Source of the DNA: Eriocheir sinensis
Lineage: Eukaryota > Arthropoda > Malacostraca > Decapoda > Varunidae
DNA: 64,000 bases
Assembly: GCF_024679095.1 (NCBI RefSeq)
Contig: NW_026111753.1
Coordinates: 138,501 to 202,500 of the forward strand
Direction: 5' to 3'
Positions 11,940-24,913 of this stretch are shown here, in pieces. The translations under genes and the position numbers were made by a program. Below the pieces are notes generated by a model that saw nothing but the letters and a program-made list of their open reading frames with translations, did not search any database and had not been told where the DNA came from. How positions within the stretch are numbered: the stretch's first letter is position 1; each line of letters begins with the position of its first letter.

Positions 11940-12350
11940 ATGCAAGTGCCCTTTACACCACTACAACGTCCCTCACCCCCTTCTCCCTACTGCCTATCCC
12001 ACACTCTCCTCACCCCGCATCGTCTTTCCTAACCACACCCACTCGCTTCCCCCTTCCTGCCCCCGTCACCCCTCCTCCCCCTCCCCCTTCTCCTTCCTCC
12101 TCCATTCCCCTTTCCTTCCTCTCCCCTGCGCACGTCCTAACCACAACTTTCTCCCCTCCTTCTCCACCCTTACCTCCCTCCCCATCACCTTGCAACCCAC
12201 AACCTGCTCCCATCCTCAGTTCCACATCCTTCTTCCCTCTCACCCATTCATCCTTCCCCCCCTCTACCTAGCTACCTCCCACACAATACTGTCACTTTCA
12301 CTTCCACTCACTCCTCCCATCTCCTCCCAATCCCCTCCCACGCGTTTCTC
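11940..12350 (+). repeat. C-rich polypyrimidine tract
   Basis: About 400 bp of C- and T-rich plus strand. The 155-codon frame across it is Pro/Ser/Thr-rich, starts in the GA array and is not accepted as coding. Confidence 0.75.
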
Positions 12351-12689
12351 ACCCACTACTGAAAGAGAAGGTGGCGTGCACGAGAGTAACTGTTCATCAT
12401 CGCAACGGGGTTACTTTCGGGTTGGAGGTAACTGGTAGTCTGTAAAACGTCTTGTCGAGGAACTTGTTCGCGTTACTGCCGCACCCAAGCACTGCACAAG
12501 TGGATGTCATTTTGGCAGAAAGTCTCTTGCGTCACCAACGCGAAACTGATCAAAAGAAGAAGCGCGGTTTGTTTTGCCTCCAACTCGGCCCCGAGCTTGA
12601 ACTTGAGTATGCAACCTATACCTCTCCAAGCGTCACATAAGTAATCGAAAACAGAATGACCGGCAATGATTTTTGGGGAAGTGGCATAT
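12351..12689. other. Unique intergenic sequence
   Basis: Moderately CpG-rich sequence upstream of the LINE relic. It may contain more of the element's 5' part, but no endonuclease motif could be read. Confidence 0.4.
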
Positions 12690-14289
12690 TTCCCAGTTTG
12701 TATTCGACAAAGTGCCTCACCAAAAACATTAAACTAAATAAAAGCCAATGGGACAGACTACAGGGTAATGTTCTGAGGTTAATCAAGGCGTGATTTAGTG
12801 ACAGGATGCAGCGAGTTCAGGTAAATTGGGAAAAATCACATTGGCTTGATTTACTAGAGGCGTCCCACAAGGTTCAATGGGGAGATCTCATTGGGTCTCG
12901 TTACTAGATCCAGTGAGTGCGTCTGTCTGCCCTCGGAGCCTGAAGTAATCTTTCAATTAATTATTTACGTTTCCCTGGGGCCTATCTCAATTATTATAGG
13001 TTTGTACAATAAATTAAACAATTAATAAAAATGTTGTTGATCATATTCGTTGTTTTATTTCTTCGTAAACCAGTTAAAATTCGTTGAAGGCAATTTTCAT
13101 ACACCCAGAGCAGGTACCCAGTAAATGCTGCAAATTTTCGGAAGTCCATTTTTGCTTCATTTTGCAGTACTTTAGAGCAAGGACGCATATAATGAGGAAG
13201 GTTTTCAACTTTGTCATTCTTTTGTCTCGTTTACGAAGTAAAACACCGAAAATTAAAAAAAAAAATTATTAGTAACAATTGTGTCATTTATTGTATTGAC
13301 GTATAATTTAGACAGGCCCCAGAGAACCATGGGGAACTTGAGATAATTGAAAGATTATGTTTAGGCTCCGTGGGCAGCAAGACGTAGCCTACTCGCTGGG
13401 AACATCTGATAACAAAAAGTTCCCCATTCTGGGTACAGTATTATCACTATCATATACATCAACAATCTTGAATACGGTATTATCAGTGACATGAGCAATT
13501 TGCTAAATGCCACAAAAGCATGTACCGACTAAACAGTTCAGACACGGCGCTGGTATTTCAGGAGGAACTAAAAGGCCTCTATGAGTGGGCCAACAAATGG
13601 ATGACGCGATTCAACATCAACAAATACAACATCCTGACTGTAGAACAATAGTCCTGTCAGTAATTGCACTTTAAATAGCAGTTATTGACCACCTCTGTCG
13701 CGGTAAGGATTTGGGTGTGCGTGTGCACTCTGACCTTCGACCCAGAAATCATTATATTACAGCCAGAAACCGTGTAAACTGAAAGATTTATTCCTAGAAG
13801 CGTAACCAGCGTAACCAGCGCAGAAGTTATCCTGAAATTGTACCTGGCTCTGATTAGATCCCACCTGGCTGTTGTTCAGTTTTAGTGACCCCATTATTGG
13901 AATGATATAGCTTCCTCGAAGCAGTACAAAGAAGTGTGACTAAAATGATCCAAGGATATAGAAATTTCCCGAAGAGAAAAGACTTAAAACAACTGAACTT
14001 ACTCTTTAAAGTTTAAATGGCATAGGACATAGGTGATTAAAATTAAATATTATTAAATGAGTTAAGGAGATTAACATGGGGGATATATATGAAGTACTTT
14101 ACAAACAGGTGGAAGAACACGCAGCAACGGGTATAAAATGGATAAATTCAGGTTCATGAAAGAAATAGGCAAGAACTGAGTCACGAATATAGTGGTGGGT
14201 GAATGAAAACAACTGAGCAGATATGTAGTTAAGGCAAACACAAATGGAAGTTATAAATGGAGGTTAGATATTTTTATGGAGGCGCATTG
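12690..14289 (+). pseudogene. CR1/L2-like LINE reverse transcriptase relic, interrupted
   Basis: Decayed ORF2 of a non-LTR retrotransposon. Readable motifs in order are FDKVPHQ (12703-12723), an SDRMQRVQVNW stretch (12797-12829), the RT signature GVPQGS (12859-12876), IIYINNLEYGIISD (13455-13496), YEWANKWMTRFNINKYN (about 13580-13630), KDLGVRVHSDLR (13705-13740), LYLALIRSHL (about 13837) and the C-terminal SRYVVKANTNGSY-RLDIFME block (14206-14280). The catalytic YxDD region between 13490 and 13560 is unreadable, and many stops and frameshifts are present, so it is dead. Between GVPQGS and the next motif, which in intact LINEs are contiguous, lies about 540 bp of foreign sequence (the inverted-repeat element listed next). 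Clade is judged from motif wording only; a Jockey-type element cannot be excluded. Confidence 0.85.
12885..13420. mobile_element. Inverted-repeat (MITE-like) insertion inside the LINE
   Basis: Left arm 12921-12991 and right arm about 13306-13384 are inverted copies: TAATCTTTCAATTA (12946-12959) matches the reverse complement of 13344-13357 perfectly, GGAGCCT (12935-12941) pairs with 13362-13368, and CTGGGGCCTATCT (12975-12987) pairs with 13310-13322 with one mismatch. The centre is AT-rich and has no transposase. The arms may extend outward to about 12890 and 13420, with more divergence. The exact ends and target duplication could not be fixed, so the superfamily is unknown. Confidence 0.75.
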
Positions 14290-15535
<1,246 letters not shown>

Positions 15536-15538
<3 letters not shown>

Positions 15539-15952
15539 TATATGTAAGTAAGCACAAAAGTAAACGAATAAAAGTTTACAAGAAAATTTCCTAACCATAC
15601 CTGTTTTTAAAGGAATATGAATTTGATCCCTTGTTATTCATTTAGCATTACACGCACATATTGAGTACCTGTATGATTAAAAAAAAAAAATATTAATTGT
15701 TTTGTTTTGCATTTTGTGACCAAAATCCTGAATACTAGCAGAATATGGCCGCGTAGCAACAGACTGGCATTCACGAGCTACTGATGTATAAAATACAACC
15801 TTAGCATCAGATAAGTGTATCTTTGTATGCCACTGTATTTGCTATTATGAGGAATTCTTTTCTTTAGTTTTGCAACAATGGTGCAATGCTTATGTAGCTA
15901 CATCAAACAAGGGAAGTGATATGATTTAACACTTTTTTCTTATCCATGATGT
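15536..15952. other. Unique AT-rich sequence
   Basis: Nothing recognised. Confidence 0.5.
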
Positions 15953-16136
<184 letters not shown>

Positions 16137-16221
16137 GAGTACAACTAATTATGAAGATAAACAGTGGGCTATTTCATGGCCAATGATTCTGACATGACAT
16201 TGTCCGCCAGCTTACATATCC

Positions 16222-16233
16222 TACACACACACA

Positions 16234-16266
<33 letters not shown>
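16222..16266 (+). repeat. (AC)n followed by poly(A)
   Basis: AC array of 13 copies joined to about 18 A residues. Confidence 0.95.
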
Positions 16267-17334
16267 GGAAAGTGAGGCTAAAAATATATTGATCAAGGTC
16301 GAGTTCTTCTCTAAACCTTGATATTGACATAGCAATATTCTGAGGATACTTGAATGTTTGTGGCATTCATTAACAGATGTTATAAATATTGGTAATAATA
16401 GTGAAAGCAAGGTACTCATAGGTAACACAGGAAAGACACCACAAATATACCAACAGTGCAAAACAATTGTTAGCAAATGCAGTAGGAAATGTACCATACA
16501 TTAATTACATGCTAATGATGTAGAAAAAAAAAAAAGGCTCGGGTTATTACAAGTGATGCTGGTCTCAATAAAATATTAAATAATACCAATTATACTCATA
16601 CATACAGGTGAGACCAACAAACATTTTATGAGATCAGGGCAACAACTGCATTAACTGCAAAATTTCATTCGTGAAGCCGATAACCGTTCCAGAAAACATC
16701 GGAAAACATCAAACCAACCAACAATGCAATCAAAGCACTAAAAGTGGAACAAACAACAAGAAACATGAAAATATCGAGGTAAGAGCTAACACACATGATA
16801 GCCAAGAAGTCAATAATCTATTCTACACTACGGGCAAGGTATAAAGTTAATACCCACATTTCTGACAAGACACAAACCAACATTAGACAAGGCAACTTAC
16901 ATTACAGGCATAGTACAGGTGGAACAGATAAGAATCATGTAGGCTAAAAAGATTGAAGGCAGGCAGGAAGGTTATGATGGGGAGTTGGGTAGTCGAATAG
17001 ACGGGTAGCTTAAACAGAGAAGCAGACAGGTAAATAAACAGATAAACAAGACAGGCAGACGGATAGACGGATGGACATGCACGCAGATGGAAGAAAAGAC
17101 AGGCAGATGCATAGACATGCACGCAGACGGAGACATCACGGACCTAGGCATCACTATTAGCAAGCAGTGACAGGTTCACAGGACTGGCGGGGTTGCCACG
17201 TTGTAGTGAGACACACAGGAATATTATAAGCAACGACACAAATGGACAGTCACTTTAATTAAAACATAGACAAGCAAATATGGACGGAGAGCGGCATGTC
17301 CCCCAAGGCGATGGTGTAAGCAGCTTGCGATTAC
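16267..17334. other. Unique sequence, 1.1 kb
   Basis: AT-rich to about 16940, then degenerate GGCAGACAGA-type words (16950-17130) related in composition to the 73 bp minisatellite further on. No gene recognised. Confidence 0.45.
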
Positions 17335-17357
17335 ACACACACACACACACACACACT
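17335..17357 (+). repeat. (AC)n microsatellite
   Basis: Short perfect AC array of about 11 copies. Confidence 0.93.
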
Positions 17358-17561
17358 GAAGACTAATGGAGAGGCAGACAATCGCAGGCATGGATGTGCG
17401 CGTGTGTGTGCTCATGTCTCCTGATGTTATTATAGCTTGCTTGGGTTAAGATTGTTTATATTAACGCGCCCACATAATTATGAGAACGAAGAACAGTTGG
17501 TTAGGCCTAAGTATAGGAAACGAGATATCGGCGTGTTAACAAAACCAGTCTTTACCTTTAC

Positions 17562-17660
17562 TCTTTTAACAGTAAAGGAGGCAGTTCAAGGAAAAAAAAA
17601 CGCTAACCACTGCTCCTAAATAGAAAATAGAAGTGACTGGCCAAAAGAGAGGTCAATTTA
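17562..17660 (-). mobile_element. LINE 3'-tail fragment (copy 3)
   Basis: On the minus strand the words run gacctctcttttggcca, tttaggagcagtggttagcg, a T-run, ccttgaactgcctcctttactgttaaaa, the same order as the Jockey-like LINE 3' end at 39.2-39.6 kb. The part corresponding to the ORF2 end and 3' tail is kept, while the upstream ORF is missing. Confidence 0.7.
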
Positions 17661-17689
17661 TGATGAGATATATATACACACAAACACGC

Positions 17690-18115
17690 ACACACACTGA
17701 TAAATACAGACATACAGAGTACATAGACAAACAGACACTGGTAAAGCAGCATTCGGAACAGTCAAATAGACAGATAGACATGGGCAGGCAGAGAGGCATT
17801 GGTGTAGTAGTGTTCCCATAGCACATACAGACAAACAGGCAGACAAACAGACATGGGCAGACAGGCAGGCATTGGTGCAGTAGTGTTCCCAAAGTACATA
17901 CAGACAAACAGGCAAACAAACAGACATGGGCAGACAGGCAGGCATTGGTGCAGTAGTGTTCCCATGGCACACGCTCACAGACTAATAGACAGACAGACAG
18001 ACATGGGCAGGCAGGCATTGATATGGCGTTCGCACGGCATACACAGACATAAATACAGACAGACAACAGACATGGGAAGGCAGACATTGGTGTGGTAGTG
18101 TTCCCATGGGTGGCT
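17690..18115 (+). repeat. 73 bp minisatellite, about five copies
   Basis: The word tgttccc or its variants recurs at 17811, 17884, 17957, 18027 and 18099, giving a period of 70-73 bp, with a weaker first copy near 17738. Each unit joins a cagacagacatgggcag region to gcattggtg-agtagtgttccc. Long Cys-rich frames on the minus strand are shadows; the period is not a multiple of three. Confidence 0.9.
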
Positions 18116-18193
18116 GGTGGGTTAGCAGCTTACACACACACACACACACACACACTTATATACAAACAGGGCATGAACAGGCAGGCAGGCATT

Positions 18194-18228
<35 letters not shown>

Positions 18229-18275
18229 GAGGGGGGGGGGAGGGGGGGGGGGCTGGTAGGGTTAGCAGCTTGCAG
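18108..18275 (+). repeat. Duplicated gttagcagctt unit with (AC)n, (GT)n and G-run
   Basis: ggctggtgggttagcagctt at about 18113 recurs as ggctggtagggttagcagctt at about 18252. Between them lie AC (18131-18153), a partial 73 bp unit, GT (18196-18225) and a run of about 20 G residues. Confidence 0.7.
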
Positions 18276-18439
18276 GGAAATGAACCACTTCCGCTCACTG
18301 CCGCTCAGCCGACTATCCCGTGACAGGCGCTGTACCAATGCTGCTGTCACTTCCGCACTTCAGCCCCTGGCCGCCGCGTTACGTAAATCCACAAATCCGC
18401 TTCCCGATCAATCCACACACACACACACACATACACCAC

Positions 18440-19358
18440 TTGCCATTCAATCTACCTGAACAATATTTCCTGTCGTGTATGACCGGGCAGTTGTTGGTTC
18501 CAGAGTTAAGTCGATTACTTTAATTTTTCCGTGCTGTCTTTTCCTCCCAAGGCACAAGCGGCGTACCTCCACTCACCACTTCTCGATTACAACTGAAGTC
18601 TGGAGACGCTACGTGTTTCTTAAAATATTTGTTTGCCTAAAAATTGAACATATTGTCTTTTTCTACAGGATTTAGTAGCCTACTAAAAATACATTTATTT
18701 TTGTTGCCTCAACTTCATAGCTATTATACCCAAACAATGCCCCCGATTCGATTTGATGTCTGGAACAGACGCCATAAGTCGCATTTCTTAATTGACAGTT
18801 TTTGCAAATGAAAAATGATCATCATATATGCCTCGTTTTTTTTCATAATCTTCCTTCATAAATCTACCACGTTATGTCTCTTGCTTACATATTTACTAGA
18901 GTATGTATTAGTTACTGTGTAGCTCACGAGGAAGTGTGAATAGGCTATCTATCTAGTTTTTCCCTTTAGGCTTCACTTATTATTGTGCTGTTTTTCGTCA
19001 TTATTTAAATCCATATTGTAGTAGGAAATTTACTAGGATTTTTTTCAATATGAATGACAAATATTAACTGCACATCGTTACCGCCTCGAAACTATAAGAG
19101 TATTGAAAGAAAGATGAACAGCAGTCAGGCAGCGGGGACGTGTGTGTACGCTTGTGTGTGATGGCGTCCTTAGTCTTATTACTTTTCCTCTCCTCAGTAT
19201 ACACATTTCGGTGCTATTCTGCGGCGTGCAGGCAACATATACTCAGAACAGGAAGATGGAGGAACATACAGATTGGTTTTAGTTTTTCCTTAACCAGAAA
19301 AGGTGGTAAACACAAGTGAGGGTAAGTTCCAGTGTTCCTTAAGTTAATAAATATCATT
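18440..19358. other. Unique AT-rich sequence, 0.9 kb
   Basis: No tandem repeats. Short frames only, none recognisable. Confidence 0.5.
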
Positions 19359-19359
19359 T

Positions 19360-19395
<36 letters not shown>
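19359..19395 (+). repeat. (GT)n microsatellite
   Basis: Perfect GT array of about 18 copies. Confidence 0.96.
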
Positions 19396-19396
<1 letters not shown>

Positions 19397-19469
19397 CCTT
19401 ACCATCCGTGAGTACATAGCATAATACCATAACCTCTTTTAACTATACAACATTATTTTTCATTAAGTC

Positions 19470-19608
19470 TACATAATCTCCCGAAATTGATATCTCTTTT
19501 GGCCACTTCTGAACTTTTTTTTGTAGGGACAGTGATTAGCGGCTTTTTTTCCATTACTGTTGTCTCTTTTTTGCCCTTCAGCTGCTTCCTTTGCTGTAAT
19601 AAAAAATA
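19470..19608 (+). mobile_element. LINE 3'-tail fragment (copy 4)
   Basis: The words ctcccgaaattgat-tctctttt-ggccac, tagggacagtgattagcggc, a T-run, ttttgcccttcagctgcttcctttgctgtaat and poly(A) follow the Jockey-like LINE 3' end in order. It is one of the better preserved tail-only copies. Confidence 0.75.
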
Positions 19609-20609
19609 TCATAACACCACTTGAATGTAACCAACCAGACCACTTTCCTCTGCCTAGCCTACTTCCTCTTTCCCACGCTCATCTCATAACTATGTCCACT
19701 CACTGGTTACTAAATTAAAATCTGCATGTCACTGCCACTCATGTCATGATAAAATGTGTGGTATGCTTATTAGATTTCCTGATGGATGTAATAGATATCG
19801 TGTATGCTCATAAGTTAAATCGGTAAAGTGCACATTTCAGCAGCGCTCGAGGAAGTAGTAGGCTAGTTAGGGAAAATGATCATGCTCGTAGTATTGTAAT
19901 CTGTCCTTGTAGCTGTAAAGATAATATTCATTTATTCATATTATAGCTATCTCTAATCCTGATGTGGGTATGTTTTGGTATTTATACTCCATTATGTTTT
20001 TTGGGGACTAACATACAGGATAAGAAAAGGGGGCATAGGACTAGATTATAACCAGGACGTTCAACACCTTATACAGAGCACGGCAGGTTCAAGGAGGAGG
20101 GCTGCTTTGTGGTAGATGTTCTTGTGGTGGTGATGGTGGGTGATGTTGGTGATTGTGGTGATGGTAAGTAGTAGTGATGATGGGTGATGGTGATCGTAGT
20201 AGTGGTGGCTGGGTCATGGCTGTGGAAGTGGTGTATGGTAGTCATGGTTGTGGTGGTGATGTGTTTTTATACTCATTTAGATTTACTGGCAGCAGCGTCT
20301 CTGTGGTATAATTAATCAAGAATAATAAGGTAATACAACCTGTCAAATAGCCTTATTCGTGTCGAGTGATAATATTTGTTGACGCTACACAAGGTACTAC
20401 GAGAGCTTAATACCTGCCTTTTTAACCAGCTGAATACATGTATTAACCCGCCTGGAAGTGACGTACCACTCAATAAACACTCAATAGTTATTCACAGCTG
20501 AGAAAATAGTTTTGCTTTTCCTGTAAATGGATGAGGAACTGAGGTGGTAGCGAATTAGTACTAACATCACGGAGCTAAGACCAGCGCAAATACTGGAACA
20601 TGAACGTTG

Positions 20610-20611
<2 letters not shown>
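19609..20611. other. Unique sequence with degenerate GTGGTGATG words
   Basis: A weak GGTGAT-rich patch lies at 20100-20270; the rest is AT-rich unique DNA. No gene recognised. Confidence 0.5.

Positions 20612-20695
<84 letters not shown>
20612..20695 (+). repeat. (AT)n microsatellite, about 42 copies
   Basis: Perfect AT array. Confidence 0.98.
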
Positions 20696-20698
<3 letters not shown>

Positions 20699-21433
20699 GT
20701 GTGAAATATATAAATGTAAAATTAAAAAAAATACAGTTTAAGATGAAAAACTGCGCACAGGAATACTTTATCAAGCAGAAGACTTATTTACTTGACATCA
20801 GTCTTTCCCCCCGCATTTTGCAAGAAGATACGACGCCTTAACAAGATGACGTCTAGAGTCTAGACTACTTCTCCACTTTATTGTCTTTTCATTGATTCCA
20901 AGTAAGATGAGAGTATTTTCCCAGCTGTGAATGAGTACATAGTGTTTATAGTGTTTGGACAATTTTAGACGGAATAATGCATGTATACAGCTGGCGGGAA
21001 GGCATGGATCGCCGATCACCTCTCTAGTCTCTGCGTATGGCGTAGTGGAAAAAACGGTTCATTTGCAATGATTAGAGCTCGGCTAGATCAGTGTGAATGG
21101 CTTTGAACGTCCTGGTTATATCGTCCCGGGCCACGTTTACTTATTGCTGTAAACGATAATATGTGCTCCACTAAACGTATCAGGACCTTACCCTGATGTA
21201 TGTGGCGTATTTAGTACATAGTAGGTCCAAAGGTAGAGTCAGTGAGAGGTAGAGACTGTTGCGGTGATGTGCAGACGAAAAAAGCTGAAAATCCGGGCCC
21301 TTCGTGGCCAGCTCGTACCAACACACAGACGCAGAGAAGGGTTGGTCTCGTCAAAGCATATTACATATAAGAACATTTGTTCCCATATGAGCAATCTCTT
21401 TATTAGCATATCCCCAAGGTCCATATTATGGAC
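20696..21433. other. Unique sequence
   Basis: A tRNA-like A-box word (TGGCGTAGTGG) occurs near 21040 without a convincing B box. Nothing else recognised. Confidence 0.4.
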
Positions 21434-21789
21434 CTTTGTGGCAGGGATGGGGTATTCGTATTCGAATACATTCGAATACAGTATTTGGGTGTATTCGTAT
21501 TCGTATTCGAATACTTGTCATCTGACATCAAAGTATTCGTATTCGCATTCGAATACTTGGGAAAAGTATTCGTATTCTTCGAATAATATGCCGAATAATT
21601 TTAAATCCATCATCAGAAATAAGTTATTGTTCCTTCCAAGTTACAAATCTTCGTTCCTGTTTGTCCGACGTGTATGTTGTAGGTCAATTGCATTTCAACC
21701 TACTTGTGAGGCCTCTCTCGATCACTATATCCTTCCCCTACCGTTCACTCTTCCTTCCCTCATCCTCTAACGGTGTCATGACTCGTATG

Positions 21790-21949
21790 CAAGATGGCGC
21801 CACTATAAAACACTCGCCTGCGCCAAAACGGGCTGGGCCGACCATCAGGCCCCACCTGGAAGAAGCCTTGAGCCGACCATCAGGCCCCACCAGGAAGTTG
21901 CCTACCGGCGCAACAGGCAGCGACGTAAAAAAAAAAATTAAAAAAAAAA
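21790..21949 (+). mobile_element. SINE-like element, AAGATGGCGCC family (copy 1)
   Basis: It starts caagatggcgccactata, contains two tandem copies of a ~35 bp GGCCGACCATCAGG unit, continues cctaccggcgc and ends gcgacgt followed by an A-rich tail. It aligns end to end with the copy at 47138-47298. No A/B box is obvious, so it may not be tRNA-derived. It lies inside the hAT-like element, so it is younger than that insertion. Confidence 0.8.
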
Positions 21950-22124
21950 TGCATCCCGTATACCGTCCCTCCCCTTCCCTCCCTCGCCCCTGCTAGCTAG
22001 CTGAATCTACGAGACGCGTATTCACCCTGGCCGCTTCTTACCCGCATTACTAGTATTCTCCCTCAGTCTGTCTCACACTGTCACTCAGTTAAGTTCTCGT
22101 TTTTGTTATTAATACACAGTAGTC

Positions 22125-22427
22125 ATGTCTAGTCCACCAGCCAAGCGGAAACGACAGCCGTATACGCAGAAATACACAGAAAAATGGGAAAGTGACCCGT
22201 TGTTTAAAAGTTGGCGGACAAGAAGCGGCAAGGGGCCTTTGTATTCCCACTGTAATAAATTGTGTAATTCTGACGGAAAGGCGGGTAAATCAGAAATAGA
22301 AAAGCATGCTGCTGGGGCAGAACATAAGAAGATAGTTGAAAGTGCAAAACATATAGTTAGTGTTCTTGATATGCCTGGTGTTTGTAGAGAAAAGCATGCA
22401 TGCATTGCTGGAACTTACGACAGCTGA
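22125..22427 (+). pseudogene. BED-like zinc-finger remnant of a hAT transposase
   Basis: A 100-residue frame with a basic start (PPAKRKRQ) and a pattern W21, W30, C43-x3-C47 and H61-x5-H67, preceded by GKSEIEKH. BED-type fingers at the start of hAT transposases and domesticated relatives have this layout, normally with C-x2-C, so one residue may be inserted here. The frame ends within 35 residues of the finger and no hAT catalytic or dimerisation region follows; an AT array occupies the next 80 bp. The start at 22125 follows GTC (agtcatgtct). It may be a first exon or the surviving N terminus of a decayed transposase. Confidence 0.65.
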
Positions 22428-22511
22428 CATCTACAAAACTTCAGATCTTCAGGAATAGCAGTCATTCTAGGTAGGTAACAATGAAGGCTAACTATGTTTG
22501 CAAGTAGCTAC

Positions 22512-22516
<5 letters not shown>

Positions 22517-22600
<84 letters not shown>
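22517..22600 (+). repeat. (AT)n microsatellite inside the hAT-like element
   Basis: Perfect AT array of about 42 copies. It probably expanded after the transposon inserted. Confidence 0.98.
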
Positions 22601-22607
<7 letters not shown>

Positions 22608-23242
22608 AAAAAATACGACAGGGAAATGCTGTGCTAAATATTTGGCAAATCAGGGAATTTTTGTCATTTCGATCTGCTGCGGCTGCTGCCCTCAATTGCC
22701 TCTTTCCAATGGTAGGGGGTGTGCTACACCAGGTTCATTGTTGGATTTACTCTCTATTTTGTTGCCCCACCCCCCACCCCCTCTGGAATCCCTGGATATT
22801 ACATGTAGTATGGTGATATACCGGTTGGTATTTTGTTGTGTTTCTTTCAGTACAACTTAGAAATATAATTGAAATTTTTGGAAAACAAATATGTCTAGGT
22901 GTGTCAAACATGTACAGAATACTGGCATCATAACGTCATTTTACTATTGAATAACTTTAGTACCATATTAGGCTCATTGCCGAGCTACCTCCATGAAAAA
23001 AGTTATTTTCAACGAAAAGTATTCATGAATGCATTCACGAATACTCTCGTGAAGTATTCGTATTTGTATTCGAATTATCAGTATTTCAGAGTATTCGTAT
23101 TCGTATAAATGTGAAGTATTCGTATTCGAATACACAGTTCTTGTATTCACCCCATCCCTGCTTTGGGAAGTGCTCGTTACTTATACTGTGAAGCGTCAGT
23201 TCGTGTCTAGCTAGCAATGTCACCCAGTGTGACAATGCCATG

Positions 23243-23247
<5 letters not shown>

Positions 23248-23311
<64 letters not shown>
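23248..23311 (+). repeat. (CT)n microsatellite
   Basis: Perfect CT array of about 32 copies. Confidence 0.97.
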
Positions 23312-23314
<3 letters not shown>

Positions 23315-23991
23315 ATAGCTGTGTAAATATATCTTCTTAATTCTGTTAGTTATCAAATGTACATTTCTATCAGTCAGTTTGATCTGTTTGTACTGAGATA
23401 TAATTATAAACGAGTGTTTCGGCCCATTCTTTCTTTCTTTGTTTGCTTGCTTGTTTGCGCCTCACCACCACATCAGGTATTTATCTTCAATGGCCACATC
23501 ATTTTTTTTTTCCTTTGCCCTTCACTATGTGCTCATGTGGCGGGCAAAAAATGAAGTGGTAGAAATATCTGCAACCTAATCATATCCATTTCACATCCAT
23601 ATTTGCATTTATGAATTTCCCTTAATAATTCACCGCAACATGGAAATACTTTTATTTTCCGTAGTGGTGTTCAGCTAGCTAATTCATAATGTTACACCGG
23701 CGACAATTTAAAGAGGTAGCCATCACCTAACGACAAAAGTGCTGAATGGTTGAATGGTGTAGATTGTGCTCACCTATGAAAAACCTTTTGTAGCATTTTA
23801 AGTTACTGGTGCAGAGGGCTCTTAAGCTTCTCTGTAAGAAAAAAATACAAGTGAGCGCATGTGCCTGTTCTGATTTATTTTGCTCTTACTTATTTTCGTG
23901 GTTACCGGAGTGAGTGAAGCTTGTAATGCTCCGTAGTCGAACACATTTTCATGATTCCTGTTGCCTGTGTATGCTTTTTGACACAAATTGT

Positions 23992-23994
<3 letters not shown>
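23312..23994. other. Unique AT-rich sequence
   Basis: Nothing recognised. Confidence 0.5.
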
Positions 23995-24027
<33 letters not shown>

Positions 24028-24093
24028 TAGCCTGTGAGTTCCATACTTCTCTAATTTTTATTGTTTTCTGTGTACTAGGCATTTTAAAACTAA

Positions 24094-24140
<47 letters not shown>
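23995..24140 (+). repeat. (GA)n and (GT)n arrays
   Basis: GA at 23995-24026 and GT at 24097-24140. Confidence 0.96.
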
Positions 24141-24608
24141 AAATTAAAACTACTGAGCTTGAATACTTTTCTGGTTATTGCTGTTTATTACGTACTAAGT
24201 ATTTTAATAGATATCAAGTTACATTACCTGGCTGTGGTGTTTGCAAACAAAGCAAAACAACATAAATATAAGCCAGGAACATGCTTTGCCTGCACCCATG
24301 TATATTCCACAAACATATGAATACCGTATACTGATTCACTGTGACACCAATTCTGGTGAATCATAATAAAAACTGTCATCATCGGCTACCATAATAAATA
24401 TATTTCAAGCCTCATAACATCAATCACAGGTACCATGGGTTTTACAAGACCACTCATTATAATTAATATTAAAAAGGTCGTATCGCTTATGATTGCAAAA
24501 TCCTAATTAATTTTAATACTGCAATAATAATATAATTTTTGTAGTCAATTCTAATGTTGAACGAAGGATTTAAGTTCATTATAGAAAATGTTCAGTATGC
24601 TGGAGCTG
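24141..24608. other. Unique AT-rich sequence
   Basis: Nothing recognised. Confidence 0.5.
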
Positions 24609-24609
24609 C

Positions 24610-24676
<67 letters not shown>

Positions 24677-24677
24677 C

Positions 24678-24743
<66 letters not shown>

Positions 24744-24758
24744 ACTATTGTATTATTA

Positions 24759-24818
<60 letters not shown>

Positions 24819-24861
24819 GTAGTAGTAGTAGTAGTAGTAATAGTAGTAGTAGTAGTATTGC

Positions 24862-24913
<52 letters not shown>

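Larger units (their letters stand above)
21442..23160. mobile_element. hAT-like DNA transposon, internally decayed
   Basis: The element begins CAGGGATGGGG (21442-21452) and ends with its exact inverse CCCCATCCCTG (23150-23160). Both ends carry repeated subterminal GTATTCG words and palindromes such as GTATTCGAATAC. The flanking 8-mers CTTTGTGG (21434-21441) and CTTTGGGA (23161-23168) agree at 6 of 8 positions, consistent with an aged 8 bp target duplication, the hAT hallmark. A start of a BED-finger protein is kept at 22125-22427, but the catalytic transposase is missing. A poly(A) SINE-like element (21790-21949) and an AT microsatellite (22517-22600) are nested within. Superfamily is inferred from termini, target duplication length and the zinc finger. 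Confidence 0.85.

Noticed and set aside
17690..18115. Possible CRISPR-like repeat-spacer array
   Set aside because: Units are contiguous 73 bp minisatellite copies with no unique spacers, in eukaryotic DNA.
21030..21090. tRNA-like A box TGGCGTAGTGG
   Set aside because: No B box at the right distance and no tRNA fold.
21264..21770. 168-codon plus-strand frame with YSYSNT repeats
   Set aside because: It spans the hAT left end; the repeats are translations of the GTATTCG subterminal words.
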